From NCBI GenBank assembly GCA_002498525.1, contig DAHR01000010.1:99214-110763 (forward strand): a stretch of 11,550 nucleotides of DNA, read 5' to 3'. Shown here in pieces: positions 1 to 6,630 of the stretch (position 1 is its first letter; every line of letters begins with the position of its first letter). The DNA comes from Euryarchaeota archaeon UBA58. GTDB lineage: Archaea; Thermoplasmatota; Poseidoniia; Poseidoniales; Thalassarchaeaceae. Both the position numbers and the translations under genes were made by a program. Under the pieces are notes generated by a model. The model was not told where the DNA came from. It worked only from the letters and a program-made list of their open reading frames with translations, and ran no database searches.

Positions 1-107
1 TATTCGCAATTCAATTGGATGGCAATGTCCGGCAGGTCAAGTTCCTCCGCCACTCGGGTGGAGGCGACTACGTTGACCACTGTGAGGCGTTCCTCGTCGC
101 TTAGCAT
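1..107 (-). CDS. tbp: TATA-binding protein (TBP), N-terminal fragment, cut by left window edge
   Basis: The minus strand reads from an ATG at 107 off the left edge, giving 35 complete codons. The peptide MLSDEERLTVVNVVAST followed by an ELDLPDIAIQLNCE segment matches the first strand and helix of the archaeal TBP core, whose usual form is 'ENVVAST...LDL..IA..L'. TBP binds the TATA box and recruits TFB and RNA polymerase. A perfect TTTATAAA lies 26 bases before the A of the ATG, so the message is probably leaderless, which supports this start. An in-frame GTG four codons upstream is preceded directly by a stop and fits the TATA spacing less well. Only the first fifth or so of the protein is visible, so the duplicated second TBP repeat cannot be checked. 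Confidence 0.88.
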   Translation of the reverse strand, partial: MLSDEERLTVVNVVASTRVAEELDLPDIAIQLNCE

Positions 108-129
108 GAGCCGCGCCACTTATGAACCG

Positions 130-137
130 TTTATAAA
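130..137 (-). promoter_or_regulatory. TATA box of the TBP gene (leaderless promoter)
   Basis: TTTATAAA is a perfect archaeal TATA box and is its own reverse complement. Its centre lies about 26 bases from the A of the tbp ATG, which places transcription start at or next to the start codon. Read on the plus strand the same box would point into the end of mvk, where no plus-strand gene begins, so the minus-strand use is the sensible one. The box belongs to the gene for the protein that binds TATA boxes, so self-regulation is possible but not shown. Confidence 0.75.
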
Positions 138-146
138 GAATCGTGG

Positions 147-210
147 CCGAACTCGACTCTTGATTCTCTGAAATCCGACCTTTGGTGCTGCGAATCAGTC
201 GAGAGTTCGG
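147..210 (-). terminator. Long imperfect hairpin across the mvk stop codon, possible terminator or 3' end structure
   Basis: Read on the minus strand, three consecutive arm segments pair: 210-205 with 152-147 (6 bp), 202-198 with 157-153 (5 bp), and 197-192 with 166-161 (6 bp). That gives 17 base pairs, interrupted only by a 2-base bulge (204-203) and a 3-base bulge (160-158), with a 25-base loop (191-167). The mvk TGA stop (197-195) sits inside the stem. The foot of the hairpin lies 9 bases before the TATA box of tbp. It may end or stabilise the mvk transcript, or separate mvk from tbp transcription. The pairing is seen directly and the role is inferred. Confidence 0.45.
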
Positions 211-1166
211 ACGCCTTTCGCGCCGAGACTCGAAATCAGAGGGCGTCCCCCTGCGATTTCGATGGCTTCGGAGACCCTTTGCGGGTCGTCGGTCAGGGCT
301 ACCATGCAGCCTCCGCCGCCCGCTCCTGTGAGCTTGGCTCCGAATGAGTGGGGGCGGGCCGCTTCAACGAGTGCGTCGAGCGCCGGACTGCTTACTTGTA
401 GTGCTTGGAGGCGCTCGTGACAGGCGTCCATCGCCATACCGACTGCCCTCAGATTTCCAGCCGAAAGTGCTGTTAATCCTGCTTGAGTTATGTTGGCAAT
501 CGCTGACATGTCGGCGTGTCGCTCAGGTTCTTCAGCCAGCAATTTCGCGACACCGGCGACCATGTCGCCAGTCGGCGAGCCGACGCCGGTGAATCCGAGA
601 ACGAGGCTCGCGTCGAATTCCGCCGGCAGATCGACCTTGCAGATCGACCAGTTCCGCTTTCCCTCTGGAGTTTCGAGACTCGCATCGAAGATGTGTCGAG
701 TCCCTTCGACCTTCTTTGCCGAAACCACAACACAACCACCCAGGGCACTGGCCGCCGTATCGGTCGGACTGGCCCTTCCACCCTGCGCCTTGGCCTCGGC
801 AGAATGTCCGATGCGAGCCAATTCAACAGAATCCAATGTTTCGCCGGGCCGCATCAGCGAATGAATCGCAGCTCCCATCGCATTCGACAGAGCGGCGGAC
901 GAGCCCAAACCAGCAGCGGAGAACAGCCCGCTGCTGATATCCATCTTCAATGGTGGACCCTCGTACTCGAAGACATCGTACAGGATGTGCGAGATGTGCG
1001 GATGCCGCCATGAATCGAAGGCCATCCCCTCAATCGTCCAAGAATCCGATTCGGTCAAACTCACTTCCACCCCCGAATCGATGGCGACGGCCACCGCAGG
1101 GTGGCCGTAAACCACCGCATGCTCTCCGAAGAGGATGCACTTCCCGGGAGCGAAGGCTCTGACCAT
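195..1166 (-). CDS. mvk: Mevalonate kinase
   Basis: GHMP-family kinase of 323 aa that phosphorylates mevalonate with ATP in the cytoplasm, the committed step towards isoprenoid ether lipids in archaea. Visible motifs are the N-terminal FAPGKCILFGEHAVVYG (residues 5-21), the ATP-binding loop AAGLGSSAA (84-92), GGRASPTDT (129-137) carrying the likely catalytic Asp136, and the C-terminal KLTGAGGGGC loop (278-287). The reading frame stays open upstream to 1262, but the extension is a low-complexity Pro/His/Leu stretch made by a repeat. The ATG at 1166 puts the APGK motif where the family has it, so I start there. It is divergent from the plus-strand FeS operon and upstream of tbp on the same strand. 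No clear TATA box precedes it. Other GHMP members such as phosphomevalonate kinase are less likely given the HAVVYG signature. Confidence 0.93.
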   Translation of the reverse strand: MVRAFAPGKCILFGEHAVVYGHPAVAVAIDSGVEVSLTESDSWTIEGMAFDSWRHPHISHILYDVFEYEGPPLKMDISSGLFSAAGLGSSAALSNAMGAAIHSLMRPGETLDSVELARIGHSAEAKAQGGRASPTDTAASALGGCVVVSAKKVEGTRHIFDASLETPEGKRNWSICKVDLPAEFDASLVLGFTGVGSPTGDMVAGVAKLLAEEPERHADMSAIANITQAGLTALSAGNLRAVGMAMDACHERLQALQVSSPALDALVEAARPHSFGAKLTGAGGGGCMVALTDDPQRVSEAIEIAGGRPLISSLGAKGVRTLD

Positions 1167-1231
1167 GGGGTGTGGTGGGGTGAGGAGGAAATGAGGATTG
1201 GGGATGAGGTGGTAGAGGATTGGGGATGAGG
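1165..1231 (-). promoter_or_regulatory. mvk leader lacking G (C-free on the plus strand)
   Basis: From 1165 to 1231 the plus strand has no C, so the RNA leading into mvk would have no G for about 65 bases before its AUG. The window is about 57% GC, so this is a strong strand bias. The plus strand carries four GGGG runs (1167-1170, 1177-1180, 1200-1203, 1222-1225). The leader would be largely unable to fold on itself. No Shine-Dalgarno sequence is possible in it. Confidence 0.6.
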
Positions 1232-1235
1232 CGGT
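1192..1235. repeat. Two-copy 22-base tandem repeat in the mvk/FeS intergenic region
   Basis: Units 1192-1213 and 1214-1235 agree at 20 of 22 positions, with an identical 17-base core (GAGGATTGGGGATGAGG on the plus strand) at 1193-1209 and 1215-1231. A degenerate third unit may precede them in 1170-1191. The repeat explains the spurious open frame upstream of the mvk start. Confidence 0.8.
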
Positions 1236-1261
1236 TGATTCAAGGAGCGCGCACCTCTGCA

Positions 1262-1280
1262 TGAGACTGGTCAGGTCTCA
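1262..1280. promoter_or_regulatory. Inverted repeat TGAGAC-N7-GTCTCA, candidate operator
   Basis: A perfect 6-base dyad with a 7-base spacer lies 19-37 bases before the ATG at 1299, the place where a TATA box would sit for a leaderless transcript; no TATA box is seen there. The spacing and symmetry suit a dimeric helix-turn-helix regulator acting on the FeS operon, and possibly on the divergent mvk. This is inferred from symmetry only. Confidence 0.3.
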
Positions 1281-1298
1281 GGCCTGTTGGTGATTGTG

Positions 1299-3302
1299 AT
1301 GGAACACCCGCTTCTGCAGACATACGGTCCCTTGGATGGCTGGATGATTCTGCTGATTCTGGGCACGGCATCGATTGGCTTCTTCCTCTATCAGGTGATT
1401 CTCGCGACTCGTCTCGTGATGCTCGGCGCACCGGACAATCGCTTCGATTCATGGGGCATACGCGTGAAGGAGGTTCTGACCGGTTGGCTAGGTCAGAAAC
1501 GGGTGCTTGAGGACCCCGTCATCGGCATCATGCACGTCTTCATGTTCTGGGGATTCCTGATGCTCTCAACGGATATGTTCGACCTCGCGACGGCGAATTT
1601 CTTCTCACGCGAGGTCCTTCCAGAAGCACTGAATGGACCTTGGAACGGCATGGTCGAACTCGGTTATGCAGCGGCCTTCCTCGGTTGTGTCGCCGCCCTC
1701 GCTCGACGCGTCTTGTTCACACCTGAGAAATTGCGGGGCGAGCCTCAGTTGGAGGGCAATGTCATCCTCTTGCTGATCGTCGTCATCACGATGACTTCCT
1801 TCATCATCGAAACCATCGAGTCCCCCTCTGCGACTTGGGAACCAATCGGTCATTGGGTCGATTCGTACGAGCCCTCGAATGCGGGGGTTCTGATGGCTTA
1901 TTGGTCACACATTCTCTCGATATGCGTCTTCTTCATCCTCATCCCACTCTCGAAGCACATGCACCTCGTGATGGCTTTGCCGAATGTCTTCTTCTTCGAT
2001 ACCGGGCCGAAGGCCAAGATGCGTCCACTTGCCGTTGATGAGAGCGGTCAAGCGATTCCTCTGGATGACTTGGACATCGATACTTTCGGAGTCAGCACCT
2101 ACGAGCAGTACACCTGGAGGCAATTGATCGACGGCTGGGCCTGCACGACATGCGCGCGTTGTCAGGATGTCTGTCCGGCCTTTGAATCTGGCAAGGGCCT
2201 CAACCCGATGCAGATCATCCATGATATACGGAACTACGGCAACGACCACGCCCCCATTCTACTGGCTGGTGGTCAGCCTGGTGAGACCATGATGGAGCGG
2301 CTGACGCCTGAGGCGGTCTGGGCCTGCACGACCTGCAACGCTTGCGTGGATGCATGCCCTGTTTACATCGAGCATGTGCCGTTGCTGACCGATTTGCGGC
2401 GCAATGCGTTGATGGAGACCATGGAGTACCCTGAGGAGCTGAATGTGGCAATGGGTAATCTCGAGTCCGCCTCGAATCCCTATGGCTTCGGCGAGCACGA
2501 GCGAGGCGATTGGGCGGCGGATCTCGATGTCAAGATCGGCGAGCCGGCAGAATACATCTACTTCGTCGGCTGTGCGGCAAGCTTCGATGAGCGCAATCAG
2601 AAGGTCGCGCGGGCGACTATCGGCCTACTCAAGGAGGCTGGGCTCGATGTTGGGATTCTCGGGATGCAGGAGGGTTGCTCGGGTGACCCTGCTCGGCGAG
2701 CCGGGAATGAGTATCTCTTCCAGATGCTGGCCGAGACGAATATGTCGACTTTCCAAGAATTGGGTGTGAAACGGATAGTCGCGTCGTGTCCACATTGCTT
2801 CCACACTCTCGGCAAGGAATACGCTGACTATGGCGGGGCCGACTTGGAGGTCTTCCACCACTCCGAGATCCTCGCGAAACTACAGGAGGAGGGCAAGTTG
2901 CCACAAGCTGAGAAGAATGGCTCGGTGACCTTCCACGATCCCTGTTATCTCGGGCGTATCGGCGGAATCATCGAGGAACCTCGCAATCTCATTGGTGGCG
3001 TCGATGTCGAACCCGAGAGGCACGGCAAGGATTCGTTCTGCTGCGGTGCCGGTGGCGCTCAGATGTGGATGGAAGAGGATTCCGACAAGCGCGTCAACCA
3101 GATTCGCGCCAAGGAGCTTGCAGCGACAGGATGCGACACCGTCGCGGTCGGATGTCCTTTCTGCTCGGTCATGGTCAAGGACGGACTCGACGCGGTCGGG
3201 GCCGAGATGGATGTCAAGGACGTGGCTGAGATTCTCTGGGAGCAGATCGTAGCGCGCGACGAAGAGATTCATGCTGCTGCGAGTGCAGGCGCTGCTGAGT
3301 GA
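1299..3302 (+). CDS. Membrane-bound FeS oxidoreductase, HdrD/FadF-like (possible ETF:quinone oxidoreductase)
   Basis: A 667-aa protein with a NarI/cytochrome-b-like membrane domain of about five helices (roughly 15-36, 75-93, 118-140, 154-172, 197-217). Likely haem-ligand histidines are His79, His204, His220 and His222, the last two in SKHMH. Next come two [4Fe-4S] motifs, CTTCARCQDVCP (282-293) and CTTCNACVDACP (343-354), then two CCG-type cysteine-rich domains. The first CCG has four cysteines (425, 460, 497, 500). The second has the full five (549, 582, 583, 619, 622) expected for a non-cubane cluster. This order is that of FadF/EMO proteins, which pass electrons from electron-transfer flavoprotein to quinone, and it is related to HdrD. 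No ETF or acyl-CoA dehydrogenase gene is visible, so the partner is unknown. GTG (1290) and TTG (1287) starts are possible, but ATG 1299 suits the hydrophobic N-terminus. It is the first gene of a five-gene operon. Confidence 0.9.
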   Translation: MEHPLLQTYGPLDGWMILLILGTASIGFFLYQVILATRLVMLGAPDNRFDSWGIRVKEVLTGWLGQKRVLEDPVIGIMHVFMFWGFLMLSTDMFDLATANFFSREVLPEALNGPWNGMVELGYAAAFLGCVAALARRVLFTPEKLRGEPQLEGNVILLLIVVITMTSFIIETIESPSATWEPIGHWVDSYEPSNAGVLMAYWSHILSICVFFILIPLSKHMHLVMALPNVFFFDTGPKAKMRPLAVDESGQAIPLDDLDIDTFGVSTYEQYTWRQLIDGWACTTCARCQDVCPAFESGKGLNPMQIIHDIRNYGNDHAPILLAGGQPGETMMERLTPEAVWACTTCNACVDACPVYIEHVPLLTDLRRNALMETMEYPEELNVAMGNLESASNPYGFGEHERGDWAADLDVKIGEPAEYIYFVGCAASFDERNQKVARATIGLLKEAGLDVGILGMQEGCSGDPARRAGNEYLFQMLAETNMSTFQELGVKRIVASCPHCFHTLGKEYADYGGADLEVFHHSEILAKLQEEGKLPQAEKNGSVTFHDPCYLGRIGGIIEEPRNLIGGVDVEPERHGKDSFCCGAGGAQMWMEEDSDKRVNQIRAKELAATGCDTVAVGCPFCSVMVKDGLDAVGAEMDVKDVAEILWEQIVARDEEIHAAASAGAAE

Positions 3303-3724
3303 GCGTCAAATACCAGCAGTCGCCGACGACAGATATGAGCGATGAGTTCCGATGCTGCGGACTGACCGTACCTAGACTGGCGATTTATGGCGGAGGCCTT
3401 CTTGTTCTATGGGGGATCGGAGCATACTTCGGATCTGGACAGGCTTCGCTCACAGCCATGATTCCATCTTTCATGGGCGCTCCGCTCCTGCTTCTCGGGA
3501 TTCTTTCGGAGAGGAAGCCTGAGCATGTTCACCACTTCATGCACGCAGCGATGTTTGTCGCTCTGGTCATGGTAGCCGGCGGTGCGAGAGTCTTCAGCGG
3601 CATGGATGAGATGAGCAATTTGGCAATTTCCTCACACTTCGCACTCATCATCGTGGGTGTGAGTTTCATGGTGGCTGGAATCAAGTCCTTCAGGCACGCA
3701 CGTCTTGCGCGTCAAGAGGAATGA
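3299..3724 (+). CDS. Four-helix membrane protein of unknown function
   Basis: A 141-aa protein with four predicted membrane segments (about 27-44, 51-70, 79-98 and 110-130) and a basic C-terminus (FRHARLARQEE). The GTG start overlaps the TGA of the upstream FeS gene by 4 bases (GTGA), which suggests translational coupling. An ATG at 3335 (MSDEFRCCG) would remove 12 residues and is an equal alternative. A vicinal Cys pair (19-20) lies just before the first helix, and His77, His78 and His79-80 region residues (HVHHFMH, 76-82) begin the third. I do not recognise a named family. Its position suggests a membrane partner of the FeS oxidoreductase, but it could simply be co-transcribed. Confidence 0.8.
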   Translation: MSVKYQQSPTTDMSDEFRCCGLTVPRLAIYGGGLLVLWGIGAYFGSGQASLTAMIPSFMGAPLLLLGILSERKPEHVHHFMHAAMFVALVMVAGGARVFSGMDEMSNLAISSHFALIIVGVSFMVAGIKSFRHARLARQEE

Positions 3725-4419
3725 TGGCCTTGTCCTCGCCAGTGATTGGGGTCACGACCTCGGTCAATGTGCACGATTACGAGATCCCCTCTCAATCGGT
3801 CGTGATGCTGCCCAGCAACTATCCCGAATCAATTCGAAGGTCCGGCGGTGTCCCAGTGTTGATCGCCGAGGGAGATGACGTCGATACGATCCTCTCGAGG
3901 CTTGACGGCCTGATCATCGCAGGGGGCAGGGACATCGATCCGACGCTCTATGGCCAGGAAGCGCACGAACGGACGACGAATCTCCGACCTCAGCAGGACG
4001 AGTGGGAATTGGCGCTGATGCGGGGTGCCATCGAGCGAGACTTACCCCTGCTCTGCGTCTGCCGCGGCCACCAATTACTCAGCATCGACCAAGGTGGCCG
4101 CCTGCATCAGCACCTGCCGAGTACTCCAGGCCACGAGAGCCATGGTGCTTGTGGTGGGAAATGGTCCGAACATCGAGTGAATATCGAGCCCTCATCGAAG
4201 TTGGCTGAGATTTTGGGCACGACGGTGATAGGAAATTCCGGTCATCACCAAGGTGTGGCCGACGCGGGTAACCTCTCGGTGGTCGGCCGAACAGAAGACG
4301 GTCTCATCGAAGCGGTCGAAATGCCGGACAAACGCTTCGTCATTTCGACCCAATGGCACCCTGAAATGGTCGGCCAAAGTGCCGTCTTCGATGCTCTCAT
4401 CGACGCAGCGAGAGAGTAA
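3721..4419 (+). CDS. Gamma-glutamyl-GABA hydrolase-like peptidase C26, first tandem copy
   Basis: A 232-aa cytoplasmic class-I glutamine-amidotransferase fold of the PuuD/C26 type, which hydrolyses gamma-glutamyl amides. The nucleophile is Cys114 in VCRG, and the other triad residues are His213 and Glu215 in QWHPE. The GGRDIDPTLYG segment (68-78) and the NSGHHQG segment (172-178) are typical of the family. Most relatives have 'GVCRG.Q..N' around the nucleophile. Here it reads LCVCRGHQLLS, so the usual Gly is Cys112 and the usual Asn is Ser. The ATG overlaps the upstream TGA by 4 bases (ATGA), and a second ATG follows at 3724 behind a GAGGA at 3716-3720. The true substrate is unknown; gamma-glutamyl-GABA is only the family example. 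Confidence 0.9.
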   Translation: MMALSSPVIGVTTSVNVHDYEIPSQSVVMLPSNYPESIRRSGGVPVLIAEGDDVDTILSRLDGLIIAGGRDIDPTLYGQEAHERTTNLRPQQDEWELALMRGAIERDLPLLCVCRGHQLLSIDQGGRLHQHLPSTPGHESHGACGGKWSEHRVNIEPSSKLAEILGTTVIGNSGHHQGVADAGNLSVVGRTEDGLIEAVEMPDKRFVISTQWHPEMVGQSAVFDALIDAARE

Positions 4420-4443
4420 TCAGTCGCGTAGTTGATGTATCTA

Positions 4444-4457
4444 CAGCCTGAGGGCTG
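4444..4457 (+). other. Small hairpin between the two C26 genes
   Basis: CAGCC-TGAG-GGCTG forms a 5-bp stem with a 4-base loop, ending four bases before the ATG at 4462. If translation of the second C26 gene begins at 4462, the hairpin sits in its leader and could lower or couple its translation. If it begins at ATG 4435, the hairpin is inside the coding region. It could also be chance. Confidence 0.25.
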
Positions 4458-4461
4458 CTCG

Positions 4462-5166
4462 ATGGCTGCAAATGGCAAGGCACCTGTGATAGGTATCACA
4501 GCCTGCAAACGCCCTTCGACTTTCGGTGCTTGGAACATCGATGCAGTGATTATTCCAGCAACCTACACCAATGCGGTTAGCGAAGCGGGCGGCTCACCCC
4601 TAATCCTTCCACCCGGTTGCTGCGCCTCGATGCTCGATGTTCTCGACGGCATCGTATTTTCCGGGGGTCCAGACCTTCATCCCTCGCTTTACGACCAAGA
4701 ACTCGATCCACATACCACTGAGTTTTACCCCGAGCAGGACGAATCGGAATCAGCATTGATGCGAGGAGCGATCGAACGCGACATCCCGATCCTCGGAGTC
4801 TGCCGTGGCATGCAGCTGATGTGCATCCTCCACGGCGGCAGCATGCACCAACATCTGCCAGAAACCGCCGGCCACGAGGAACACGGTGGTTGGAACGGCG
4901 TCATCACTGAGCACGGCGTCAACATGGTCGAGGGCACACGATTAGCAGAGATTCTCGGCGATCACGTCACGGCCAATTCGACGCACCACCAAGGTATCGA
5001 CGACCCCGGGACATTGCGGGTCAGCGCAAGATCGAGCCACGATGATCTGATCGAGGCAGTCGAGCGCGACGACCTCAAATTCTGCCTCGGTGTTCAGTGG
5101 CACCCCGAGCGCATCGGCCACATCGGATTGTATCGCTCGCTCGTTGAAGCGGCGCGGGGTTCATGA
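4462..5166 (+). CDS. Gamma-glutamyl-GABA hydrolase-like peptidase C26, second tandem copy
   Basis: A 234-aa paralogue of the preceding gene, alignable over its whole length (VIGITACKRP at the start, QWHPE near the end). The nucleophile is Cys114 in GVCRGMQLMC, with His214 and Glu216 completing the triad; NSTHHQG is also present. As in the first copy, the family Asn after the nucleophile is replaced, here by Cys. An upstream ATG (4435) and TTG (4432) would add 9-10 residues (MYLQPEGCS). I prefer 4462 because it matches the start of the paralogue. It follows the first copy after 42 bases and overlaps cysS by 4 bases (ATGA). Retaining both copies with intact active sites suggests different substrates or a heteromer. 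The substrate is unknown. Confidence 0.9.
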   Translation: MAANGKAPVIGITACKRPSTFGAWNIDAVIIPATYTNAVSEAGGSPLILPPGCCASMLDVLDGIVFSGGPDLHPSLYDQELDPHTTEFYPEQDESESALMRGAIERDIPILGVCRGMQLMCILHGGSMHQHLPETAGHEEHGGWNGVITEHGVNMVEGTRLAEILGDHVTANSTHHQGIDDPGTLRVSARSSHDDLIEAVERDDLKFCLGVQWHPERIGHIGLYRSLVEAARGS

Positions 5167-6629
5167 CGGATACGCCGGCACAAACGGCTGAGAAGATGGC
5201 GCTTCGAGTCTACGACACCCGCTCGCGCGCGAAGCGTGATTTCGAACCCCACGTCCCCGACAAGGTCAGAATCTACGCTTGTGGAATCACTCCTTACTCG
5301 CCCTCTCATCTCGGTCACGCCCGTCAGGCCATCGCTTTCGATGTGATTACTCGGTGGCTCCGCCACTCTGGTTACGACGTCCATTATGTGACTAATTTCA
5401 CCGATATTGACGACAAGATCATCGCTGCTGCGAATGAGCAAGGCGTCGACTTCTCACAGGTGGCTGAGACCAACATCGCAGACTACTACACCGTCATGGA
5501 CGCGATGAATGTGTTGCGCGCGGATGCCTATCCGCGCGTCAGCGAAACGCTGCCGGAGATCATCGACATGGTCGAGATCCTAATCGAGAAAGGCCACGCC
5601 TATGTCGGTAACGACGGGGTCTACTTCGATATCGACAGCGCTCCCGAGAAGTACGGTCAGTTGACCGGGCAGACTCTCGAAATGGTAAGAGCAGGAGCCG
5701 GTGGCCGCGTCGCTGAGACCGGTTCAGGCAAGCGCGACCACCGGGATTTCGCTCTGTGGAAGTTGGCGAAGTCAGGCGAACCATCCTGGGGCAGTCCTTG
5801 GGGAGAGGGCCGTCCGGGTTGGCACATCGAGTGTTCGGCTATGTCACTCAAGCATCTGGGTGAGACCTTCGATATCCACGGCGGCGGTGCCGATCTTCTG
5901 TTCCCCCACCACGAGGCTGAGATTTTCCAATCCGAGTGTTGTCTCGGGATAGAGCCGGTTGTCAAGTATTGGCTTCACAATGGCTTGATCAACGTTGACG
6001 GGGAGAAGATGAGCAAATCTCTGGGAAATTTCTGGACGATTTCTGACACCTTCGAGCATGTCGACCCGCTGTCGCTGCGCTATGCTCTGTTGAATGCCCC
6101 TTATCGCCAGCCGATCGAGTTCAACATGGCGATGCTGGAAGAATCTGAGAAGCATCACGAGCGCATGATCGCTGTTTATGGGGCTGCGCTCGTGGCCGCA
6201 GGAAGCGCTGCCTGGGCTGGTTGCGACACTCTCGAGGCAGCGTCTGAACGCTTCACTACGGGAATGAATGACGATTTCAACTCACGAACCGCGATGGTCG
6301 AAGTCCAAGCCGTGGTTCGCGAATTACGGACTCTGCTCGACAAGGGGACAGACGCAGAACTCATCGCCGCCGGCGTCGGCTGGCTCGACGAATTCGCTGG
6401 TGATATCCTCGGGCTTCTGCCGGCTGAAGATACGGTGCGGGCTTCAGTTGCGCATGGCGAGGGGGCTCGCTCGGACCTCGCGAGCATCGTCGAGCCATTA
6501 CTCGAGCAGCGCGCGGCAGCACGAACTGCATCGGACTGGACTCGCGCCGACGAGATTCGTGAGGAACTCAACGCTCTCGGTGTAGTCGTCGAGGACAGAC
6601 CGGATGGCCCTGTCTGGAGACTCGAGTGA
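5163..6629 (+). CDS. cysS: Cysteinyl-tRNA synthetase
   Basis: A 488-aa class-I aminoacyl-tRNA synthetase that charges tRNA-Cys in the cytoplasm. Seen are the HIGH-type motif SHLGHAR (48-54), KMSKS (282-286) and all four expected zinc ligands: Cys40 (in YACGITP), Cys224 (in HIECS), and His249 and Glu253 (in FPHHEAE). The C-terminal DWTRADEIREELNALG segment (458-473) is the helix typical of CysS tails. The opening CGITPYSPSHLGHA resembles MshC, the mycothiol ligase derived from CysS, but the full length and tail argue for CysS. The ATG overlaps the stop of the second C26 gene (ATGA). An internal ATG at 5196 (MALRVYDT) is closer to the usual CysS start. The stop is one base away from the stop of the convergent amidohydrolase gene. 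Confidence 0.96.
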   Translation: MTDTPAQTAEKMALRVYDTRSRAKRDFEPHVPDKVRIYACGITPYSPSHLGHARQAIAFDVITRWLRHSGYDVHYVTNFTDIDDKIIAAANEQGVDFSQVAETNIADYYTVMDAMNVLRADAYPRVSETLPEIIDMVEILIEKGHAYVGNDGVYFDIDSAPEKYGQLTGQTLEMVRAGAGGRVAETGSGKRDHRDFALWKLAKSGEPSWGSPWGEGRPGWHIECSAMSLKHLGETFDIHGGGADLLFPHHEAEIFQSECCLGIEPVVKYWLHNGLINVDGEKMSKSLGNFWTISDTFEHVDPLSLRYALLNAPYRQPIEFNMAMLEESEKHHERMIAVYGAALVAAGSAAWAGCDTLEAASERFTTGMNDDFNSRTAMVEVQAVVRELRTLLDKGTDAELIAAGVGWLDEFAGDILGLLPAEDTVRASVAHGEGARSDLASIVEPLLEQRAAARTASDWTRADEIREELNALGVVVEDRPDGPVWRLE

Positions 6630-6630
6630 A

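Noticed and set aside
488..1013. Open frames on both strands within mvk, such as plus-strand 516-1013
   Set aside because: They lie fully inside a well-supported gene, show low-complexity Arg/Ser/Pro composition and no recognisable motif. They are a by-product of GC-rich coding DNA.
1165..1231. Canonical G-quadruplex on the plus strand
   Set aside because: The four GGGG runs are separated by loops of 6, 19 and 18 bases, longer than standard models allow. Only weaker two-layer forms using GG runs remain possible.
1167..1262. N-terminal extension of mevalonate kinase
   Set aside because: The extra residues are encoded by the tandem repeat and have no counterpart in the GHMP family. The APGK motif normally lies within the first ten residues.
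5163..6629. MshC (mycothiol cysteine ligase) instead of CysS
   Set aside because: Only the first motif resembles MshC. The protein is longer, has KMSKS and the complete C-terminal helix of CysS, and archaea are not known to make mycothiol.
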